64,000 bases of DNA, from NCBI GenBank assembly GCA_029255685.2, contig CM055319.2:25639568-25703567 (forward strand). The letters are read 5' to 3'. The stretch's first letter is position 1. Every line of letters begins with the position of its first letter. The translations under genes and the position numbers were made by a program. This DNA comes from Silene conica. Taxonomy: Eukaryota > Streptophyta > Magnoliopsida > Caryophyllales > Caryophyllaceae. Below are positions 25,843 to 34,945 of the stretch, one piece after another. The notes beneath the pieces are model-generated. The model was not told the origin of the DNA and did not search any database. It was given only the letters and a program-made list of their open reading frames with translations.

Positions 25843-26317
25843 ATTTACTCCCTACATCCTAACATATGAATTTAGCTACTCATGACTATTGAAATAATAA
25901 CAAAAACAGGGATAAACATGGAAATCAAGATGAACATCAATCTAAACATGCAATAATAATAAAGGCTTGGGATTCTAACTTAACCGTATGCAATAATTCT
26001 AAATTAATAATAATAAAACAGAAATTAAGAGAGGAATTACGGGAAATAGGATTAAGGCAGAAAAGGAACAAACTTTATTGATGAATGCTTGAAAGATTGA
26101 TGAACAAAACTAAAAGTGTTTGAGAATTATTGAAAGATCACAACTAAAGATAAAACTTAATGAAAACTGAATGATAATTTTAATGGTAGAAAACTAGATT
26201 AGAAACTGAATGCTTAAAGCTAAACACGGGATTAGCTTATATAGGTGGAAAACAAAGAGTTTCCTAATGACCAAAACACTTCAATGGGCTTTCGGAAAAC
26301 TTCTGGTTCTGCGCTGA

Positions 26318-26430
26318 GGTCGGCCGACCCATGTAGTAGGTCGGTCGACCTAATGTCGGGCTTCAGTGATTTTCTGGACTTTCCATAACAGGGGCCTGGT
26401 CGGCCGACCCATGTAGTAGGTCAGTCGACC
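26318..26430. repeat. Two phased palindrome pairs in the 3' LTR of the Athila-like element
   Basis: Pair one is GGTCGGCCGACC at 26318 and GGTCGGTCGACC at 26339. Pair two starts at 26398 and 26419. Each pair has a 21-bp start-to-start spacing and the 9-bp spacer CATGTAGTA. The same four units are in the 5' LTR at 32938-33050. Confidence 0.95.
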
Positions 26431-26706
26431 TAAATTCCTCTAGGATTGTCTTGATTTCGCCTGGGTTTGACTTTGTGATACTTGGGTCGCGTTTTGAGTT
26501 GACTTTCCATCGTTCCTTGGCTATGAAAAATCACGAGGGCATAAATTTGGTATAAAATCGTCTCTTTTCCGCATAAATCTGCAAAAGAGCATAAAAATAC
26601 GAAAGTAGACGATTGTTGGGAAATAAATTAAGGCTAAAACATAGTAAATGAGCGACCAAATGCGTGTAAAAATAGATGTAAAACATCATAAAATAGACAC
26701 ACATCA

Positions 26707-26743
26707 AATTCCCCAAACCAAACCTTGCTTGCCCTCAAGCAAG
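26707..26743 (-). promoter_or_regulatory. Polypurine tract and preceding hairpin of the Athila-like element
   Basis: In the element's sense, arms CTTGCTTG and CAAGCAAG with loop AGGG (26724-26743) are followed by GTTTGGTTTGGGGAATT (26707-26723) and then the LTR start TGATGTG. This marks the 3' end of the interior. Confidence 0.85.
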
Positions 26744-27364
26744 AAATAGACTCGATCTTAACTAATGGAACGATTTCAATCTCAGAGCGAAATTTACATA
26801 TGAGCCTAAACCAATGCCAAGTATAAAATGAGATAGTATTCAAATCATGCAAACAAGTTATGGGGTCGTCAAACTTGCAAAAATAAAGACTATAGAAACT
26901 TTATACCATGGACTCTCGCGGTACGCTCGAGACACTCATGAAGCAAAGGGTGAATATATGTAAAAGATAGGAGGAGGTATATTGTCATGACACTCACCTA
27001 ACTGCGACCCATGGAAACATGCCTGCAATCTAACATGAACTAGAATTCTACAACTATGTATACTTATACTCATTAATTAGTGACTTAGGCACATGCAATT
27101 GAGGTGATGAAAGATATGTGACGTAAAAGGTAAAAGTGGTTAAGATGTTTTTGGATTTGTGGGGTTAGTAGCCAAGCTAGTAAAACCGGTTCCTAACAAC
27201 ATATTTCACGACTTTTTGATATTAAGAAAGTGCTCTTTTGTAGCACAATTCTCACATTAAATATAAGAAAGGACTCCCAAATATTTTGAGTGAAGTACGG
27301 GAGTGATAACACATAAAAGAAAGGGATTTCAGAACGAAATTTTGAATTTCTGATGCTGTCAGTT

Positions 27365-27397
27365 GGTCGGCCGACCTATGAAGGTGGTCGGTCGACT
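27365..27397. repeat. Phased palindrome pair
   Basis: GGTCGGCCGACC at 27365 and GGTCGGTCGACT at 27386, again 21 bp apart. Confidence 0.95.
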
Positions 27398-28113
27398 GAC
27401 TTCGCTGTAATATTAAGAAAGTTCTTTTCCTTTTCTTGCTTTCTTTTTTTCTTTTCTCTTTTTGCTTAGGGTAGCATACAAACCAAGATGTCCCATAAAA
27501 TGAACCAAAGACCACAAATACTATCTTGGAAGGGTAGGCTAAGTATGGGATGTAGTTTTGGGGGAATAAAAAGGCAATTTTGGCTATGTAAGCCTTATGG
27601 GTAAATAAGAGAAAAAGGATCCCAAATGCACGTGCCAAGACTCACAAAACGAGATAGTAAAACAAGTATATAGCAATTCAAGTTCATGTTTATGCATATT
27701 GATGTAACATGCAAGGGGAGTATTACTCACATCCTAGACAACTGGTTTGAAAATGAAACCAGGAAATAAGCTCTAAAAACTCAGAATGTATAGTAGGTTG
27801 CCAAGGTATAAGTCAAGTCTCAAGATATACAAAGACAAAAACTCGTAGATATGCAAAAGACTCTCATACTAAAACAAGTTGCAAGGCAAGGTAAAGGCAT
27901 AAACATGTAACAAAGCTAAATCATCCTTGAAATACTCTCGTTCCGACTCGACCTATATGCTAAAATAAACGTGTATTTTTTTGGAAATTTTTGAATTTTT
28001 TCTATTTTTTTGTATTTTTGTATATGCAAGGAAAATAAAGAAAAGAACGATGGAATACAGAAATGCAATAAACGTGTGAGAAAATGCAATGGAACAATGC
28101 ATGTGACACGAAA

Positions 28114-28152
28114 CCATTCCCCAAACCAACCCGCACAATGTCCCCATTGTGC
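28114..28152 (-). promoter_or_regulatory. Internal hairpin-polypurine module, copy 1
   Basis: In the sense of the element, arms GCACAATG and CATTGTGC with loop GGGA (28133-28152) are followed by GGGTTGGTTTGGGGAATGG. Fourteen bases (TTGGTTTGGGGAAT) match the terminal polypurine region at 26707-26723. It could be a central polypurine tract or a relic of internal duplication. Confidence 0.6.
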
Positions 28153-28254
28153 ATTAGCCTAAGCAAAGGTTTCAGAAAATTAAAGGAACAATGCAAGGTA
28201 AATAAAAACCAAGAAAAATTGGAAAGAACTCACTGGATTATCAAGCATATGAGG

Positions 28255-28282
28255 AAACCTCCCCAAACCAGCGTAAGCTAGG
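28255..28282 (-). promoter_or_regulatory. Internal hairpin-polypurine module, copy 2 (weak)
   Basis: GCTGGTTTGGGGAGG in the element's sense, preceded by a short 5-bp hairpin with loop TTAC. Weaker than the other two modules. Confidence 0.4.
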
Positions 28283-28373
28283 AGGATTTGGTGGCCAGCA
28301 GTGCCACTCTAGGTACCATATAACGGTTGCACAATTCCCTAGGAACATACGAGCGTACTATACCAGGTGGGTA

Positions 28374-28478
28374 GGTCGACCGACCTACTTCTCTGGTCGA
28401 CCGACCTTCCTGCAGACTGCAGGAATACAAGAATTGCAGGGATCAGGTTGGCCAACTGATGTTACTGGTCGGTCGACC
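28374..28478. repeat. Two phased palindrome pairs
   Basis: GGTCGACCGACC units at 28374 and 28395, then GGTTGGCCAACT at 28446 and GGTCGGTCGACC at 28467. Both pairs keep the 21-bp spacing. The changed unit GGTTGGCCAACT stays mostly self-complementary, since both arms changed together. Confidence 0.9.
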
Positions 28479-28723
28479 GTTGCTTCTGTACAGCGGCCTT
28501 CTTTTTCTTCGGCAATAACTTGTATCAACCAAGTCATTCTCCCTCAAACCTGGCAAATCATATAAATACGCACCCAGCATGTGCGCATGATCCCAAAACC
28601 AAGTTTAAATGTCTTAACTATGCAAACAAAAACGAAATAGTTCTAAAATCTTAAAGCAAACAAAATTAAAAGGTCTCAACAAAACAGAAAATAAATTATC
28701 TTAGGAACTTAAAACTGAAAAAA

Positions 28724-29653
28724 CTATCCGCTAAAGATGCGGAAAATTTCAGACCACGGCTTTTGTCGATATGCCGTAGTCTCCACCGTGTTTGTGTGAA
28801 TAACAAAACACGCCTCCTCTCCGTCGCAAAGCATATGCGACAGACTCTTCTCCTGTGCTTCTCTTCTCCTTCTCTTGTCCTCCTCATCGGCAATGTCCGG
28901 ATCCTCATCCTCCTTGTAGCTTAGGAACCCTAGTCCTCCTCTTTGCACAGTAACGTTCTTTATTGTGGGTTTCCCCACACCAATTCCTGCATTAGTCACA
29001 ATAGAAGCATCCTCCATATTGCTCCCAATCTGGGGCGTAGGTGTAAAAACAGGTATAGGTGTAGGTAATAAAGTAGGAGAAGTAGTGATGACCTTATACT
29101 TCTTTTCAGAAGCAATAACATTGCAAGTAATAGGGGTCATAGCATCTTTTTTCCTATAGGATAGACCATAAATAATAGAATGCTTTCCTACTTTGAAGGA
29201 CAAGGTCCCAGTGCCTACATGAATAATGTCTCCCGCAGTGTGAAGGAATGGTCTCCCTAGAATGATAGGTATATGGGCATCCTCAGGGATGTCCAAAACT
29301 ACAAAGTCTACAGGGAAGAAAAACCTGTCTATACGCAGAAGGATGTTTTCCAACACCCCTATGGGTTCCATGGATGTACGGTCGGCCATTTGGACGGTCA
29401 TGCTGGTTACTGCAAAGTTGGTCATCCCGAGTTTCAACGCTACGCTTAGAGGCATGACACTAATACTTGCTCCTAGATCACATAGGCCCTTTTTAACAGG
29501 AAAGGTCCCTATGTTGCAGGGTACAGAAAAGCTTCCAGGATCCTCTAGCTTATGAGGGGCAATAACATGTGACAAAAAACTGGATGACTCTTCGTTAAGG
29601 GCTACCGACTCAACTTTATCTAGAGACCGCTTTCGCGATAAAAGTTTTTTCAT
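28724..29653 (-). CDS. Athila-like retropepsin region (fossil)
   Basis: About 309 residues. The aspartic protease hallmarks are CDLGASISVMPLSVALKLG near residues 58-76 and PIILGRPFLHTAGDIIHVG near 130-150, as in Athila/Tat-lineage Ty3 elements, where the active-site triplet often reads DLGA. The protease would cleave the gag precursor in virus-like particles. The frame continues about 120 residues past the last protease motif without entering reverse transcriptase. It follows the gag frames in the same transcript. Assignment to the protease family is firm. Confidence 0.8.
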   Translation of the reverse strand: MKKLLSRKRSLDKVESVALNEESSSFLSHVIAPHKLEDPGSFSVPCNIGTFPVKKGLCDLGASISVMPLSVALKLGMTNFAVTSMTVQMADRTSMEPIGVLENILLRIDRFFFPVDFVVLDIPEDAHIPIILGRPFLHTAGDIIHVGTGTLSFKVGKHSIIYGLSYRKKDAMTPITCNVIASEKKYKVITTSPTLLPTPIPVFTPTPQIGSNMEDASIVTNAGIGVGKPTIKNVTVQRGGLGFLSYKEDEDPDIADEEDKRRRREAQEKSLSHMLCDGEEACFVIHTNTVETTAYRQKPWSEIFRIFSG

Positions 29654-29912
29654 AAATTTAAGATATGAAGGAACTTTGTTGAACTAGTTCTAAAAACGGA
29701 ACTTGAACATTTAATGAACGAATTACGTCTTTAAATTTGTCAAATGATACATGTTCCTTTGTTGGTATGAGTCTCTCCGGAGAACGAAGGGCGGAAGATT
29801 CAGTATTTGCAGCCCTTCTCAGAAACTTGGGGGTCTTGTCACCCCGGAAAAGGAAGTCCCTTCAGTTGTCCGGTATTTCAGGTCTGAAAGCGCTCTCCTG
29901 TTCAGCGTTGGA

Positions 29913-30038
29913 GGTCGGTCGACCCTCATCCTCGGTCGGTCGACCCTCATCCTCGGTCGGTCGACCGACTTCCTGTACAGCGGGAGTTTCTGGAATCTGC
30001 TCAAAGGTCGGTCGACCTGGCTCCTAGGTCGGTCGACC
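29913..30038. repeat. Phased palindrome triplet and pair inside the gag-protease region
   Basis: GGTCGGTCGACC at 29913, 29934 and 29955 (a 21-bp ladder), then at 30006 and 30027. Read on the minus strand in one frame they give repeated Val-Asp-Arg-Pro, since 21 bp is seven codons. Confidence 0.95.
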
Positions 30039-31661
30039 TTCCTCGCTGTTGTTCGGCTTCGACTGTTTCTCCTTATTTTTCTCGCCTGCTTTCTCACTTC
30101 CCACCTTAGCGCCACTTCTCAGTGATATGATGTTTAGAGTCTCTTTCTTTTGGTCCGTCTTGGTCGGAAGTTGACCCGGAACCCTAGTATCATTCTTGTT
30201 CGCGATTTGAGCAATTTGAGACTCTAACATCTTCATCCCTGCTTCCCTTGCCTGATATTCCTTCTGAACCAACCCAATGAGGTTTTGGATCAGAGCATCC
30301 GTATTGGGTGGTGGGTTTGAAGGTGGTTGAGGGTTGAAGGGTGGTTTTTGGAAACCTTGCTTATGTGGAGGGATGTATGTGGAGTTTTGTTGAGGTTGTA
30401 GATGTTGTGGGTTAAGTACATTCTAGCTTGTCCACCTCATGTTGGGATGGACATTATTATTATTTGGATCATAAAAATTATTCCCACGATAATGCTGAAA
30501 GGCGGCGCATGTCTCGTTAGATGAGGTACAAAACTTTGACATGTGTCCCTCTCCACCACATCTCTCACAAACAAAAGGTCTGTCTTGAACGGCGTTTACC
30601 TGGTACATACCTCCTTTACTTCCACTCCCAATATCGAACTTCCCACCACTCTCCAGCTTATCTAACTTGGCCATCAAGGCCTCAATAGCAGCTACGTTAG
30701 ACTCAGCTTTCCTTTGGTTACCACGGGAAGTCCCATGTTCAGCACGGTGTACAGCAACATCCTCTATAATCTTGAGACCCTTAGTCTCTCCAGAATTCTC
30801 TTGGAACCTTCCGTTGGCTGCAGCATCCAAGTAGGCCCTCTTATCGTCGTAGAGACCATTGTAGAACTGGTTGCAAAGAAACCATTATTCGAACCCATGA
30901 TGTGGTATGGATCGAAAAAGTCTCTTGAACCTGTCCCAAGCCTCACTGAAGTCCTCATTAGGCCCTTGCTTAAAGCTGGTTATTTGTGCCTTTAGGGCAT
31001 TGGTCTTGGCTGCAGAGTAGTACTTCCTGTAGAAGGCCAAGGCCAAAGTGTTCCAATCCGTGACTCCCGCAGTGCGGTCTAGATCTCGATACCATTCCCT
31101 CGCTGAGTCCCTGAGAGAGAAGATGAACATAGTTTGTTTAATATGATCCTGCGTCACTTCGTCTGGGGGTGCAATAGAGCATATGTAATCTGTGAAGATT
31201 TCAATATGCTTTGCGGCATCCTCACTGGCCGAGCCTCCAAATTGATTTTTCTCAACCATGGTGATGTAGGCAGGCTTAGCCTCGAATGGCTTCCCAGTAC
31301 CTGCATGTAAAGTAAATCCCTTGTATAGGTCCTTCACCTGAGGCATGGAGTGACTGGCGATGGTAGCTTCTTCGGCCATGTTATCTTCCTCTTTTGGAAA
31401 AACATTGAAATAGGTATTTGATGGTGTTTTTGGTGTGGATGGATTATCAGGTGAATTTGGTAGTGAAGTTGGTGTTTTTGGTGAAAGTGGGTTGTTTTGT
31501 GGTGATGGTGGCGATGATTGTTGTTCAAAGATGTCTTCTTGGAATAGGGAAGATGGAGATTTTCCTTCCCTACTTGCTAAAAGTTGCTTTCTCTTTTCCT
31601 TTAGAGTCCTCTCAAGCTCGTGGTCTAGTGGTAGGAGTTCTCCTTGAATTGACCTGCGCAT
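30024..31661 (-). CDS. Athila-like gag region (fossil)
   Basis: The capsid-like retrotrans_gag part is at 30885-31661, with motifs AAKHIEIFTDYICSI and DSAREWYRDLD and then RKYYSAAKTNALKAQI. A nucleocapsid zinc knuckle, CERCGGEGHMSKFC, lies in 30423-30830. The segment at 30024-30272 has the linker ending in NIISLRSGAK that precedes protease in this lineage. A poly-proline and serine linker lies near the N terminus. Gag would form the particle that packages the RNA. The region is broken in a few places. Confidence 0.8.
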
Positions 31662-31761
31662 AAGATGGAAACTACAAGAAAAAAGTGAGAAGGTTTAAGG
31701 AACAAAAGTTCCTTAAACAAAAAAAGAAACAAAAACAGGAAACAATAAACACTGGCGTCAC

Positions 31762-31780
31762 CTCCCCGGTAACGACGCCA
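31762..31780 (-). promoter_or_regulatory. Primer-binding site, tRNA-Asp type
   Basis: On the minus strand, just inside the 5' LTR, TGGCGTCGTTACCGGGGAG closely resembles the tRNA-Asp primer site known from Athila elements (TGGCGCCGTTGCCGGGGA). Confidence 0.75.
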
Positions 31781-32383
31781 AAATTTGATGCCCATCGTTG
31801 AGGGTACCAAAGATAAAATTTATAATTCCTAACTTTTAACTATAGATAGCGAAAGTCAGGGTCGAACCACAGAGAGGTGGGGAATGTTTATTGTTTGAGG
31901 TCAATGTTTTAGGGTAACAATTTAGGGGTTTTGAATTGGTGATTAGTAAGTCTAAGAAAATAAAGATAAAAATAAAACAAATAAATAAAGATGAGAGTAA
32001 AACTATAATAAAAGAGATGCTAGGATGTTTGGGTAATAAATAGCTATGATTGTATAAATCCTAAAGTCAACATGTATTGCAGTTGCGTAAGGGATGTAAC
32101 ATATCCTTTCGGTCTATGGTGCCTAAAAGCTCCTTTCGGCCTATGCTATTAGTTCCTAGGTGTCACAATTATTGGGTGTCAAGAATAAGGGTGATTCCTA
32201 AATTCTAGGTCACATACCTTTCAGTCTTGAGTAACCTAGCCGTCTTAAAGTGTAAACCAATGCCCTTCCCGTATCTTTCAATCTTGGGTAGGTCATTACT
32301 AACATCCTAAAAGTCTTCCTTAGGTCTCATTGTAGGATACTATAGTCAACAAAGTAAAACGAAACAGAATTCATACGCGTGTC

Positions 32384-32416
32384 GGTCGACCGACCAGCTA
32401 GCCCGGTCGGCCGACC
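32384..32416. repeat. Phased palindrome pair in the 5' LTR
   Basis: GGTCGACCGACC at 32384 and GGTCGGCCGACC at 32405, with a 21-bp spacing but a different 9-bp spacer from the other LTR pairs. Confidence 0.95.
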
Positions 32417-32937
32417 TCCACCCTGCAACATGTCGATTTCAGAATTCATACTACCTACGCATATTTACTCCCTACATCCTAACATATGAATTTAGCTACT
32501 CATGACTATTGAAATAATAATAAAAACAGGGATAAACATGGAAATCAAGATGAACATCAATCTAAACATGCAATAATAATAAAGGCTTGGGATTCTAACT
32601 TAACCGTAAGCAATAATTCTAAACTAATAATAATAAAACAAAAATTAAGAGAGGAATTACCGGAAATAGGATTAAGGCAGAAAAGGAACAAACTTTATTG
32701 ATGAATGCTTGAAAGATTGATGAACAAAACTAAAAGTGTGTGAGAATTATTGAAAGCTCACAACTAAAGATAAAACTTAATGAAAACTGAATGATAATTT
32801 TAATGGTAGAAAACTAGATTAGAAACTGAATGCTTAAAGCTAAACACGGGATTAGCTTATATAGGTGGAAAACAAAGAGTTTCCTAATGACCAAAACACT
32901 TCAATGGGCTTTCGGAAAACTTCTGGTTCTGCGCTGA

Positions 32938-33050
32938 GGTCGGCCGACCCATGTAGTAGGTCGGTCGACCTAATGTCGGGCCTCAGTGATTTTCTGGACT
33001 TTCCATAACAGGGGCCTGGTCGGCCGACCCATGTAGTAGGTCGGTCAACC
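32938..33050. repeat. Two phased palindrome pairs in the 5' LTR
   Basis: Units at 32938, 32959, 33018 and 33039, matching those at 26318-26430 in the other LTR. Confidence 0.95.
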
Positions 33051-33322
33051 TAAATTCCTGTATGATTGTCTTGATTTCGCCTGGGTTTGACTTTGTGATA
33101 CTTAGGTCGCGTTTTGAGTTGACTTTCCATCGTTCCTTGGCTATGAAAAATCCTGAGGGCATAAATTTGGTATAAAATCGTCTCTTTTCCGCATAAATCT
33201 GCAAAAGAGCATAAAAATACGAAAGTAGACGATTGTTGGTAAATAAAGGCTAAAACATAGTAAATGAGCGACCAAATGCTTGTAAAAATAGATGTAAAAC
33301 ATCATAAAATAGACACGCATCA

Positions 33323-33535
33323 CATTCACATCTCTCAAACGTGTCATATAGGTGTGACTTATAGGGACCAGTAGATCACCGTCATCCGTATGACAATAAC
33401 GTCAAACTTATCTAGCAAGACAACCGTTATTGATAAACGTGGATCAACTGATAATAATACTGAAGTATGCCCTTGTGATCCTTTAAGAGATTTAATAAGT
33501 CATTGTACTAACTGTCAAGGATACCAGCCCCAACA
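33323..33535 (-). repeat. Start of the 3' LTR of the minus-strand copia
   Basis: In element sense it begins TGTTGGGGCTGGTATCC right after the polypurine tract. It resembles the start of the LTR at 47254 in layout (a TGATCC/TCAGTTGATCC box). It is interrupted at 33322 by the Athila-like element. Confidence 0.7.
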
Positions 33536-33559
33536 ATCTCCCACTTGTCCGTACAAGTG
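33536..33559 (-). promoter_or_regulatory. Copia polypurine tract with overlapping hairpin
   Basis: Sense strand: arms CACTTGT and ACAAGTG with loop ACGG (33542-33559), running directly into GGGAGAT and the LTR start. The 3' arm of the hairpin is part of the purine-rich tract. Confidence 0.75.
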
Positions 33560-33872
33560 TATGTTTATAATAACTTCCACCTAGCGGGGGAGGATTCTGG
33601 CCCTGGTTGTGTTACAGGTTATGTGTTTGTTCGTTTGTAAGCAATAGTATGAGATTATGATGTTGGTTGTAATAGACACTTTTTGATTCTAATATATTTT
33701 TACATTTTCCCAAAAAAAGACATCGTTTTGGAGTCCTAAATTTTTTATAACATTAGGTGTCAGGTCGTGGATAGGACCTCCATAGTGTTCCTTAGAGTCA
33801 ATTCTTTTGACTTTCAACTATCTCTTGAGATTAAGGCGGATTTTGGGTAACTTTGGTTTCAGAGCACCCATC
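33560..33872 (+). other. Mosaic of TRIM fragments and a possible LINE 3' tail
   Basis: A piece of TRIM LTR (TATGTTTATAATAACTTCC) is joined directly to TRIM interior (TAGCGGGGGAGGATTCTGG). Next comes about 120 bp ending near 33718 in TTTTTACATTTTCCC followed by seven A, which looks like the 3' end of a plant L1-type LINE in plus orientation. The rest (33719-33872) is unidentified. Order and origin of the pieces are inference. Confidence 0.45.
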
Positions 33873-34935
33873 AAATGGTATCAGAGCGACCCTGCGACCG
33901 TGTGGTGAGCCTGTGGTCGTGAGTACCCGGGTCACACACCTAGCGGGGGAGGATTCTGGCCCTGGCTGTGGTCAAGTTTGAGGCACAACGAGGACGTTGT
34001 GTTCTTTAAGTGGGGGAGTTTGTAACACCCCAAGAGTATGAGAATAAAGTTGTCCCACATCGGTAGAATGTGAGGCTTGTGATATGTTTATAATAACTTC
34101 CACCCACCACTTAGTAACAAGGCCTTGTGCTTTTGGGCTTAAGTGAGGACAAATAATGGGCCCAAAAGTGTGCACCCATCTTATTGGGTTTGTTTTACGA
34201 CGATGGCGGGTCGGGTTGTTACAAATGGTATCAGAGCGACCCTGCGACCGTGTGGTGAGCCTGTGGTCGGGAGTACCCGGGTCACACACCTAGCGGGGAA
34301 GGATTCTGGCCCTGGTTGTGGTCAAGTTTGAGGCACAACGAGGACGTTGTGTTCTTTAAGTGGGGGAGTTTGTAATACCCCAAGAGTACGTATGAGATGA
34401 GATTGTGTGGAGATTTGTCCCACATTGGTAGAATGTGAGGCTTATGATATGTTTATAATAGCTTCCACCCACCATGTAGTAACAAGGCCTTGTGCTTTTG
34501 GGCTTAAGTAAGGACAAATAATGGGCCCAAAAGTGTGCACCCATCTTATTGGGGTTGTGTTACGACCGTGGTGGGTCAGGTTGTTACAAATGGTATCAGA
34601 GCGACCCTGCGACCGTGTGGTGAGCCTGTGGTCGTGAGTACCCGGGTCACACACCTAGCGGGGGATTCTGGCCCTGGTTGTGGTCAATTTTGAGGCACAA
34701 CGAGGACGTTGTGTTCTTTAAGTGGGGGAGTTTGTAACACCCAAAGAGTATGAGAAGAAAGTTGTCCCACATCGGTAGAATGTGAGGCTTGTGATATGTT
34801 TATAATAACTTCCACCCACCACTTAGTAACAAGGCCTTGTACTTTTGGGCTTAAGTGAGGACAAATAATGGGCCCAAAAGTGTGCACCCATCTTATTGGG
34901 TTTGTGTTACGACGATGGCGGGTCGGGTTGTTACA
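33873..34935 (+). mobile_element. Tandem TRIM-type element: three LTRs and three interiors (fossil)
   Basis: A terminal-repeat retrotransposon in miniature. LTRs of 203, 218 and 203 bp are at 34021-34223, 34371-34588 and 34733-34935, each running TGTAAYACCC to GGTTGTTACA. Between them are interiors of 147 and 144 bp that begin AATGGTATCAGAGC (initiator tRNA-Met primer site) and end in a polypurine tract. A further interior (33873-34020) precedes the first LTR. There is no coding capacity, and none is expected in a TRIM. Shared LTRs in a chain are the usual outcome of unequal recombination between LTRs. The middle LTR differs most. Confidence 0.88.
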
Positions 34936-34945
34936 TAACCATTCC

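Larger units (their letters stand above)
26744..28723. other. Non-coding interior of the Athila-like element
   Basis: Nearly 2 kb between protease and polypurine tract where pol would lie in a complete relative. The longest frames (for example 27252-27638, minus) resemble nothing I know. It holds three palindrome pairs (27365, 28374 and 28446) and two internal copies of the hairpin-plus-polypurine module (about 28114 and 28255). Confidence 0.6.
25844..33322 (-). mobile_element. Athila-like Ty3 element with gag and protease only (fossil)
   Basis: The 5' LTR is at 31786-33322 (TGATGCCC to CGCATCA). The visible 3' LTR is at 25844-26706; its outer part appears displaced by the copia insertion. 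Interior parts, read leftward, are a tRNA-Asp-type primer site, gag, retropepsin, about 2 kb without coding, and a polypurine tract. I find no reverse transcriptase, RNase H or integrase text between the LTRs, so the element depends on others to move. About 17 differences over 860 aligned LTR bases make it clearly older than the CACTA pair. The gag-protease frame looks broken in a few places. It lies in the 3' LTR of the minus-strand copia (33323 onward). Confidence 0.85.
31786..33322 (-). repeat. 5' LTR of the Athila-like element
   Basis: 1537 bp, TGATG at the left and CATCA at the right. It contains palindrome pairs at 32384/32405, 32938/32959 and 33018/33039. The portion from 32464 matches 25844-26706. 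Confidence 0.85.

Noticed and set aside
27252-27638. Minus-strand frame of 128 residues as a possible envelope-like gene of the Athila-like element
   Set aside because: It has hydrophobic stretches but no signal or family motif, and AT-rich DNA readily yields such frames.
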